Source: Hydrogenothermaceae bacterium (GTDB taxonomy: Bacteria; Aquificota; Aquificia; Aquificales; Hydrogenothermaceae). Taken from it: DNA of 5,645 nt. Positions 1 through 5,645 of the stretch are shown piece after piece. The stretch covers positions 1 through 5,645 of the forward strand of contig DTZN01000137.1 of the NCBI GenBank assembly GCA_012961365.1, read 5' to 3'. A model generated the notes under the pieces. The model searched no databases. It was not told where the DNA came from and worked only from the letters and a program-made list of their open reading frames with translations. The translations under genes were made by a program, and so were the position numbers. Numbering within the stretch: the first letter of the stretch is position 1; each line of letters opens with the position of its first letter.

Positions 1-552
1 CGCCAGCACCTCCCGCAGGGCCCGGAGAAAGCGCTCGTTGTCCTCCGCGGTGCCCACGGTGACCCGCAGGTGACGGGGCAGATCGTAGTTGGCCACCGGC
101 CGCACGATGACGCCCCTGCGCAGGAGCGCCTCGTACACCTCCAGGCCGTCGCGGTCCAGGGCGAAGGTGACGAAATTGCCCGCGGAGGGAATGTGTGCAA
201 GCCCCATGGCGTCGAAGGCCGCGGCGAGCCGGGCCAGCCCTTCGCGGTTCACCCGGCGGCTGCGTTCCAGGAAGGCCCCGTCCTCCAGCGCCGCCTCTGC
301 CGCCGCCAGCGCCGGCACGCCCACGTTGAAGGGCTGGCGCACCCGGCCGAGGATGTCCATGAGCGCGGGCGAAGCCACGCCGTAGCCCACGCGCAACCCG
401 GCCAGGCCGTAGATCTTGGAAAAGGTGCGGGTGACGACGAGCCGGGGGAAGCGCGCCAGCCATTCCACGCCGTCGGGGAAGTCCGGGATCTCCACGTACT
501 CGGTGTAGGCCTCGTCCAGGACCACCACCACGTGGTCCGGCAGCCCGGCGAG
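1..552 (-). CDS. hisC: Histidinol-phosphate aminotransferase, C-terminal part, truncated at both ends
   Basis: This PLP-dependent (aminotransferase class I/II fold) cytosolic enzyme moves an amino group between glutamate and imidazole-acetol phosphate in histidine synthesis. The frame with codon boundaries at 1-3, 4-6 and so on is open for 184 codons; the family is usually about 350-370 residues, so about half is present. Visible motifs are VVVLDEAY, whose Asp (codon 514-516) contacts the PLP pyridine nitrogen, FSKIYGLAGLRVGY, whose Lys (codon 415-417) forms the PLP Schiff base, QPFNVG, and LRVTVGT near the C-terminus with the substrate-binding Arg (codon 64-66). The last visible residues (ALREVLA) are typical of the very end of HisC, so the stop probably lies just outside the window. 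There is no start: the frame runs into TAG at 553-555, inside tRNA-like sequence. The G+C-rich composition is unlike everything to the right. It looks proteobacterial and is probably foreign to the rest of the window. Confidence 0.93.
542..552. other. Chimeric junction with 11-base shared string
   Basis: On the minus strand these bases read CTCGCCGGGCT. They fit the hisC frame (Leu-Ala-Gly-Leu, running into 541) and also the D-stem end and anticodon stem of initiator tRNA. Position 541 (G on the minus strand) suits the hisC Leu codon but not the expected C of the CAT anticodon. Position 553 onward suits the tRNA but gives a stop in the hisC frame. The breakpoint therefore lies inside or at the edge of this string. 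Base composition changes sharply here, from G+C-rich to A+T-rich. Confidence 0.88.
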
Positions 553-575
553 CTACCAAGCTGCTCCACCCCGCG
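542..575 (-). tRNA. tRNA-fMet (initiator), 5' part only, cut before the anticodon
   Basis: The minus strand from 575 matches the 5' half of bacterial initiator tRNA: acceptor arm CGCGGGG (575-569), TG, D-stem GAGC/GCTC (566-563 with 553-550), D-loop AGCTTGGTA, G26, then CCGGG and the loop bases CT. Two initiator features are visible: the A11-T24 pair in the D-stem and the G29-G30-G31 run in the anticodon stem. The anticodon, T-arm and acceptor 3' strand are missing because the sequence switches to hisC at this point. The C1-A72 mismatch of initiators cannot be checked. A complete gene is expected in the true source genome. Confidence 0.9.
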
Positions 576-590
576 TCATTGAGGAAAATA

Positions 591-619
591 ATTATATAAC
601 ATTTATAAACTATTTTCAA
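591..619 (-). promoter_or_regulatory. Sigma-70-type promoter for tRNA-fMet
   Basis: On the minus strand, a -35 box TTGAAA (619-614) is separated by exactly 17 bases from a perfect -10 box TATAAT (596-591). Transcription would start near 583-585, giving a leader of about 8-10 bases before the tRNA 5' end at 575. This implies that the initiator tRNA can be transcribed independently of the upstream tRNAs. Functional use is inferred from consensus match and position. Confidence 0.75.
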
Positions 620-622
620 GTA

Positions 623-699
<77 letters not shown>

Positions 700-746
700 T
701 AAAAAATACCTGTATTCAAATAAAAAGAAAAAAATAGAAAATTAAG

Positions 747-819
747 TCGGAGTGGCAGGACTTGAACCTGCGACCCCGTGCTCCCAAGGCACGTGCTCTG
801 CCACCTGAGCTACACTCCG
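747..819 (-). tRNA. tRNA-Pro(TGG), CCA not encoded
   Basis: A complete cloverleaf is visible on the minus strand: acceptor CGGAGTG (819-813) with CACTCCG, D-stem GCTC/GAGC, anticodon stem CGTGC/GCACG around loop CTTGGGA, and T-arm GCAGG-TTCAAGT-CCTGC. The anticodon TGG is at 786-784. The discriminator is A (747), followed by CTT, so the CCA end must be added after transcription, unlike in the next tRNA. The total is 73 bases. It is the first tRNA after atpD and has its own promoter. Confidence 0.97.
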
Positions 820-835
820 AATAAAAGGGATAAAT

Positions 836-864
836 AATATACTAAAATTTTTTTCTTTTGTCAA
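836..864 (-). promoter_or_regulatory. Sigma-70-type promoter for the tRNA-Pro/tRNA-Arg unit
   Basis: On the minus strand, a perfect -35 box TTGACA (864-859) is followed by a 17-base spacer containing an A7 run and a T4 run, then a -10 box TATATT (841-836), which matches consensus at five of six bases. The start site should fall around 828-831, about 10 bases before the tRNA-Pro 5' end at 819. The -35 box overlaps the foot of the hairpin that follows atpD, so the end of the atp operon and the start of the tRNA unit share sequence. Confidence 0.8.
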
Positions 865-895
865 CTATAATAGGGGCTATTACGCCCCTATAGTT
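863..895 (-). terminator. GC-cored stem-loop at the 3' end of the atp operon, without a U-tract
   Basis: ATAGGGGC (870-877) pairs with GCCCCTAT (884-891) around a 6-base loop. A further four pairs (863-866 with 892-895) are separated by a 3-base bulge (867-869). It begins 4 bases after the atpD stop. In the minus direction the sequence after the hairpin is GACAAAAGAAAAAAA, not a T-run, so it is not a classical intrinsic terminator. It may protect the mRNA 3' end, act with Rho, or terminate weakly. Confidence 0.5.
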
Positions 896-899
896 AGAT

Positions 900-2333
<1,434 letters not shown>

Positions 2334-2356
2334 TTAATTCCTCCTAATTGTTATTC

Positions 2357-3232
2357 TTATTTTAATGCTTCTGCAGCATTTACAATATCTATAAGTTCAG
2401 TTGTAATAGCTTCTTGTCTAGCTTTATTAAAGATAATAGTCCATTTCTTAATTGCTTCACCTGCATTCCTTGTTGCATTATCCATAGCAAGCATTCTTGC
2501 CGCATGTTCTGCAGTAGAAGACTCTACCATAGCTCTATAAAGCTGAAAATTTATATACTGTTTTAATAAATTCTCTAAAACTTGTTCTTTTGTAGGTTCA
2601 ATGTTGTATTGAACCATTTTATCTATTTTCTCTAAATCTATTTCAGGTTCTATTGGGAAAAGCTTCCTTAGTTTTGTTTCATATTTAGCAGTTGTAATAA
2701 GTTCATTATTTATCAGATAAACAGCGTCTGTTTCTTTATTTTCATATCTTTGAGCAATTATTGCTCCAACACTTGAAGTAAATCTGAGATTAACATTATC
2801 TCTATAAATGTCTTCATAAGCTTTTATTATATTGAAGTTTTTACCTTTGAAAAATTGAACTGCTTTTCTTCCAAATAAAATTAGGTTTACAGTTTTTCCT
2901 TGCTCTTCAAATGTTTTAACTTCTTGAGTGGTTCTTTTAATAACGCTAGAATTAAAAGCTCCTGCTAAACCTCTATCTGCAGTAACAACAACAATATCTA
3001 TATTCTTTTCTTCTCTAATATCTAAGAGAGGATGAGCTTCCCTATCAACATGCATTGCAAGGTCATTTATTAATTCATATAACTTTTCAGAATAAGGTCT
3101 AGTTGCTTGAAGCTGTATTTGAGCTTTTCTTAATTTGGCGGCAGAAACCGCCTTCATAGCTTTTGTAATTCTTTGTGTATTTTTTATACCTTGAATTTTT
3201 CTTTTTATATCTCTAGTTGATAGTTTTGCCAT
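2357..3232 (-). CDS. atpG: F1FO ATP synthase subunit gamma (rotor shaft)
   Basis: Gamma is the central shaft that turns inside the alpha3beta3 ring and couples proton flow to catalysis. The 291-residue protein has the usual length and order. The N-terminal helix (about 1-55) carries IKNTQRITKAMKAVSAAKLRKAQ-type residues, the middle Rossmann-like part includes TADRGLAGAFN at 84-94, and the long C-terminal helix contains EHAARMLAMDNATRNAGE (about 242-259). The family signature ITTELIDIVNAAEAL is at 276-290; it has Ala where Gly is frequent. The start ATG is preceded by AGAGAGG (3245-3239), 6 bases upstream, and an in-frame TAA (3238-3236). The Shine-Dalgarno sequence abuts the atpA stop and the gap is only 12 bases, which suggests translational coupling. 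Confidence 0.99.
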   Translation of the reverse strand: MAKLSTRDIKRKIQGIKNTQRITKAMKAVSAAKLRKAQIQLQATRPYSEKLYELINDLAMHVDREAHPLLDIREEKNIDIVVVTADRGLAGAFNSSVIKRTTQEVKTFEEQGKTVNLILFGRKAVQFFKGKNFNIIKAYEDIYRDNVNLRFTSSVGAIIAQRYENKETDAVYLINNELITTAKYETKLRKLFPIEPEIDLEKIDKMVQYNIEPTKEQVLENLLKQYINFQLYRAMVESSTAEHAARMLAMDNATRNAGEAIKKWTIIFNKARQEAITTELIDIVNAAEALK

Positions 3233-3244
3233 TTTTTACCTCTC

Positions 3245-4756
3245 TTAGAATGCTACTTTTTGTTTAAATTCTTTAATAGCATTATCTAATTTAGCTTTTA
3301 TTTCATCAGTTAATTTCTTTTCTGTTCTAATAAGTTCTAAAACTTCAGGATGTTCATTATCTAAGAACACATAAAATTCTTGTTCAAATTTTTGAACTGC
3401 ATCAACAGGAATATCATCAAGATATCCATTAACACCTGCATATATAATTGCAATCTGCTTTTCTACAGGAACAGGTTTATTTGGAGGCTGTTTTAAAAGC
3501 TCAACCATTCTTTGTCCTCTAGCAATTTGCTTTTGAGTAGCTTTATCAAGTTCAGATGCAAACTGAACAAATGCTTCTAACTCTCTAAACTGAGCAAGTT
3601 CAAGTCTAAGTGTTCCTGCTACTTGTTTCATAGCTTTGATTTGAGCAGAACCTCCAACCCTAGAAACAGATAAACCAACATTAATAGCCGGTCTTACACC
3701 TTTGTTAAAAAGGTCAGTTTCAAGGAAAATCTGACCATCTGTAATAGAAATTACGTTGGTAGGAATATATGCTGCAACATCACCAGCTTGAGTTTCAATA
3801 ATTGGAAGAGCTGTTAAAGAACCTGCTCCAAGTTCATCATTTAATTTTGCAGCTCTTTCAAGAAGTCTTGAGTGTAAGTAGAAAACATCACCAGGGTATG
3901 CTTCCCTACCAGGAGGTCTTCTTAATAGGAGTGATAACTGTCTGTAAGCATAAGCATGTTTTGTTAAATCATCATATATAACTAGTGCATGCATTCCATT
4001 ATCTCTGAAGTATTCGGCAATTGTACAACCAACAAATGGTGCAATATATTGCATAGTAGCTGGGTCTGAAGCTGTAGCAGCTACAACAGTTGTATATTCC
4101 ATAGCACCATGTTTTTGTAATGTTTCAACAACTTGTCTTACAACAGATCTTTTTTGACCAATTGCCACATATACACAGTAAACATCTTCACCTTTTTGGT
4201 TAAGGATTGTATCTATTGCAATTGTAGTTTTACCAGTTGATCTATCACCAATAATTAATTCCCTTTGCCCTCTTCCAATAGGAATCATTGCATCAATAGC
4301 CTTAATCCCAGTTTGGAGAGGTTCATGAACAGATTTTCTAGTAACAACCCCTGGAGCAATTTTTTCAACAGGAGAGTAATAAGCTATATCTGTTAAAGGT
4401 CCTTTTCCATCTATTGGTTGTCCAAGTCCGTTAACAACTCTGCCAACAAGACCTTTTCCTACAGGTATTTCTAATATTTTTCCAGTTCTTTTAACTGTAG
4501 AGCCTTCTTTTATTAAACTTTCATCACCAAGTAAAACTGCACCAACATTATCTTCTTCTAAGTTGAATACAACTCCAGTTAAGCCATTTTCAAATTCAAG
4601 CATTTCCCCCATTACTGCTTTTTCAAGACCAAAAACTCTAGCAACACCATCACCAACCTGAATAACAGTTCCAACTTCTTCTAAATTAGCAGTAGCTTGA
4701 AACTCTTCTAACTGCTTTTTGAGACTTTCTGCTATTTCTTCACTTCTTATTGTCAT
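3245..4756 (-). CDS. atpA: F1FO ATP synthase subunit alpha (regulatory nucleotide-binding)
   Basis: Alpha alternates with beta in the F1 head and holds non-catalytic nucleotide sites. The 503-residue length is normal for the family. The N-terminal helix that meets delta is followed by the beta-barrel, then the nucleotide-binding domain with P-loop GDRSTGKT at 170-177 and Walker B region [11 protein letters not shown] at 258-268. The family signature [10 protein letters not shown] is at 356-365. Arg366 in SRVGGSAQ is the arginine finger that completes the beta catalytic site. One unusual point: the P-loop has Ser173 (codon TCA, 4240-4238) where family members normally have Gln (GDRQTGKT). The ATG start is fixed by AGGAGG (4769-4764), 7 bases upstream, and a TAA codon directly before it (4759-4757). 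It lies 29 bases after atpH and 12 bases before atpG. Confidence 0.99.
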   Translation of the reverse strand: MTIRSEEIAESLKKQLEEFQATANLEEVGTVIQVGDGVARVFGLEKAVMGEMLEFENGLTGVVFNLEEDNVGAVLLGDESLIKEGSTVKRTGKILEIPVGKGLVGRVVNGLGQPIDGKGPLTDIAYYSPVEKIAPGVVTRKSVHEPLQTGIKAIDAMIPIGRGQRELIIGDRSTGKTTIAIDTILNQKGEDVYCVYVAIGQKRSVVRQVVETLQKHGAMEYTTVVAATASDPATMQYIAPFVGCTIAEYFRDNGMHALVIYDDLTKHAYAYRQLSLLLRRPPGREAYPGDVFYLHSRLLERAAKLNDELGAGSLTALPIIETQAGDVAAYIPTNVISITDGQIFLETDLFNKGVRPAINVGLSVSRVGGSAQIKAMKQVAGTLRLELAQFRELEAFVQFASELDKATQKQIARGQRMVELLKQPPNKPVPVEKQIAIIYAGVNGYLDDIPVDAVQKFEQEFYVFLDNEHPEVLELIRTEKKLTDEIKAKLDNAIKEFKQKVAF

Positions 4757-4785
4757 TTATGAACCTCCTTCTTAATCTTTTTCTT

Positions 4786-5334
4786 TTAAACAGTAGTTAA
4801 TTGTTGAGCAAGTTGCTTTAAATAAGATTTAATAGAAGCATCTAGAATATAACTTCCTGCTTTAACAATAACTCCACCAATAATTGATGGGTCTTCTTTT
4901 ATATCAAATTCAACTTTTTTACCTATTTTCTTTTCTATAAGTTCCTTTATTTCTTTTATCTCAACTTCTTCTAGTGGATAAGCAGTTATTATTTCTCCTT
5001 TTACTGTTGCAAAGAATTTCTCAACTTCAAACCTAAATTCTGTTCCTAAAACTTTTAAAATGTTTGCTTTGTTTATTTCTATTAGATAATTAACAGCTTC
5101 TATAATCATTTCATCTAAAGATAGTTTTTCTGCTAACCCTTTAAAAAATTCTTTTTTCTTTTCTGCTTCTAATTTAGGATTTAAAAGTAAGTTTCTAAAA
5201 TCTTTATTTTTTCTATATAAAAACTGAAGAGTGTCTAAATCATCTGCAACTTTTAAAAGTTTTTCTTCTTCTTTTGGAAGCTTATTTAATAAAACTTTAA
5301 CGACCTTTTTTAATACTTTTTTATCTATCTTCAA
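4786..5334 (-). CDS. atpH: F1FO ATP synthase subunit delta (stator, OSCP-like), TTG start
   Basis: Delta sits on top of the F1 head and joins it to the peripheral stalk (the b subunits), so that the head does not turn with the rotor. The 182-residue protein matches the family's usual 175-185. The N-terminal helical bundle covers about 1-105 and is rich in Lys and Glu. The C-terminal family signature DPSIIGGVIVKAG starts at residue 148 and continues to about 174 (DASIKSYLKQL). The start codon is TTG (5334-5332): AGGAGG lies 8 bases upstream, an in-frame TAA (5340-5338) is two codons upstream, and no other Met occurs before residue 76. It is the first gene of the cluster; atpF, which usually precedes it, is not present in the 311 bases upstream. 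Confidence 0.97.
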   Translation of the reverse strand: MKIDKKVLKKVVKVLLNKLPKEEEKLLKVADDLDTLQFLYRKNKDFRNLLLNPKLEAEKKKEFFKGLAEKLSLDEMIIEAVNYLIEINKANILKVLGTEFRFEVEKFFATVKGEIITAYPLEEVEIKEIKELIEKKIGKKVEFDIKEDPSIIGGVIVKAGSYILDASIKSYLKQLAQQLTTV

Positions 5335-5342
5335 GTTTTACG

Positions 5343-5348
5343 CCTCCT
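5343..5348 (-). promoter_or_regulatory. Ribosome binding site that fixes the atpH TTG start
   Basis: The minus strand reads AGGAGG, a full Shine-Dalgarno match, followed by 8 bases and then TTG at 5334-5332. A stop codon in the same frame at 5340-5338 rules out an earlier start, so this site decides the annotation. Confidence 0.88.
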
Positions 5349-5373
5349 ATTGAAATAAATTAAAAATAAAAAT

Positions 5374-5403
5374 ATAATAGAATATTAGTAATGGTCTTTC
5401 CAA
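5374..5403 (-). promoter_or_regulatory. Possible promoter for the atpHAGD operon
   Basis: On the minus strand, TTGGAA (5403-5398; four of six bases match the -35 consensus) is followed by 18 bases and TATTAT (5379-5374; five of six match -10). It would start transcription near 5367, about 20 bases before the atpH ribosome binding site. The surrounding DNA is so A+T-rich that -10-like strings arise by chance, so this is tentative. Confidence 0.35.
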
Positions 5404-5408
5404 AGACC
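5393..5408. repeat. Short perfect inverted repeat overlapping the possible atpH -35 box
   Basis: GGTCTTTCCAAAGACC is a 16-base inverted repeat with 7-base arms around CC. As RNA it would fold as six pairs with a TCCA loop; as DNA it could be a dimer-binding operator. It covers the candidate -35 box TTGGAA, so a protein bound here would block it. No T-run follows on either strand, so a terminator is unlikely. Confidence 0.6.
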
Positions 5409-5442
5409 GTGTATTATTATTTATTTTTTTATGTATTGTTTT

Positions 5443-5637
5443 GCCTTTGTGGAGGGAAAAAATCCCGTAGAAGCAAAGGCTTAAAAGTATTCCGTGAGTC
5501 CTTACCACTTTGGTAAGGATAACGGATAGTATATCCCTACCCCATAGAGAGGTAGGCGAAGGACACTTAGTAAGAGGTTTTTTACTTAATATTTTATAAC
5601 CTTTTATCATTTTTTATTACCTCTGAACGGTGTCCTT
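5443..5637. other. Chain of strong stem-loops upstream of atpH; candidate structured RNA or dispersed intergenic repeat
   Basis: Four foldable units occur in 195 bases. (1) GCCTTTG (5443-5449) pairs with CAAAGGC (5474-5480), with an inner GGGA/TCCC stem (5454-5457 with 5463-5466). (2) TCCTTACCA (5499-5507) pairs with TGGTAAGGA (5511-5519), closed again by TCCGT/ACGGA (5491-5495 with 5522-5526). (3) CCTACC (5536-5541) pairs with GGTAGG (5551-5556). (4) AAGGACAC (5559-5566) pairs with GTGTCCTT (5630-5637), with an inner AGAGGT/ACCTCT stem (5573-5578 with 5619-5624). I do not recognise it as a known riboswitch, 6S, SRP, tmRNA or RNase P RNA. It is richer in G and C than its flanks. It could be a non-coding RNA, an operon leader, or a small mobile or REP-like repeat; the strand is unknown. 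Confidence 0.5.
5491..5526. repeat. Strongest single hairpin in the atpH upstream region
   Basis: A perfect 9-pair stem (5499-5507 with 5511-5519) has a 3-base CTT loop. It is extended by a second 5-pair stem (5491-5495 with 5522-5526) across a small internal loop of 3 and 2 bases. This is far beyond what a random A+T-rich spacer would give. No T-run follows on either strand, so it does not look like an intrinsic terminator. Confidence 0.75.
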
Positions 5638-5645
5638 TAATTTAA

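Noticed and set aside
551..562. Two AGCT tetramers at the junction, suggesting a restriction-ligation chimera.
   Set aside because: Four-base sites are expected often by chance, and the 11-base shared string accounts for the join better.
70..582. Long open frames on the plus strand and in another minus-strand frame within 70-582.
   Set aside because: They are shadows of hisC in G+C-rich DNA, where stops are rare in every frame. Only the minus-strand frame from 552 gives the HisC motifs.
700..746. Possible terminator between tRNA-Pro and tRNA-Arg (AATAC/GTATT next to T-runs).
   Set aside because: The stem has five weak pairs with only two bases for a loop, so it cannot form a stable hairpin; the T-runs are ordinary for this A+T-rich spacer.
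5347..5610. An 87-codon open frame on the minus strand, with GAGGT 9 bases before its ATG and its stop inside the atpH ribosome binding site.
   Set aside because: The predicted protein resembles no family I know and has low-complexity, mixed composition. The frame runs straight through the stem-loop chain, which explains the sequence better. A short leader peptide cannot be fully excluded.
5515..5633. Resemblance to group I intron core: GTTCAGAG near 5630-5620 and GATATACTATCC near 5535-5525 on the minus strand.
   Set aside because: The second half of the first motif does not read GACTA and cannot form a good P7 helix with the second. No P or Q elements are visible and there is no interrupted gene.

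Overview
The window has two parts with very different base composition, and they probably come from two different organisms. Positions 1 to about 552 are very G+C-rich and hold the C-terminal half of a histidinol-phosphate aminotransferase (HisC) on the minus strand, of a kind typical of high-GC proteobacteria. From about 553 to 5645 the DNA is A+T-rich. This part carries a proteobacterium-unlike F1 ATP synthase cluster and a small tRNA cluster, all on the minus strand. The lysine- and glutamate-rich proteins, AGA-type arginine codons and split ATP synthase locus suggest a thermophilic Aquificota-like bacterium (Sulfurihydrogenibium-type). That lineage is inferred from protein style and was not tested by a search.

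Layout in the direction of transcription, right to left: a 311-base non-coding stretch (5335-5645) with a chain of strong stem-loops and a possible promoter; then atpH (delta), atpA (alpha), atpG (gamma) and atpD (beta), closely spaced and each with a good Shine-Dalgarno sequence; then a GC-cored hairpin just after atpD; then tRNA-Pro(TGG), tRNA-Arg(TCT) and the first 34 bases of an initiator tRNA-fMet. The tRNAs have near-consensus sigma-70-type promoters: TTGACA-17-TATATT before tRNA-Pro and TTGAAA-17-TATAAT before tRNA-fMet.

The initiator tRNA stops at the last base before its anticodon, exactly where the reading frame of the truncated hisC begins. The two genes share an 11-base string at the join (542-552). 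Two essential genes broken at one point, together with the abrupt change in composition, mark this as a chimeric junction (assembly, amplification or cloning artefact). It is not a natural locus.

The four ATP synthase genes supply the F1 catalytic head (alpha, beta), the rotor shaft (gamma) and the stator connection (delta). Epsilon (atpC) and the membrane FO subunits (atpB, atpE, atpF) are absent and must lie elsewhere, as expected for a dispersed ATP synthase gene set. I found no convincing new biological system. The best leads are the structured stretch upstream of atpH, the overlap between the atpD 3' hairpin and the tRNA promoter, and a serine in the alpha-subunit P-loop where glutamine is usual.
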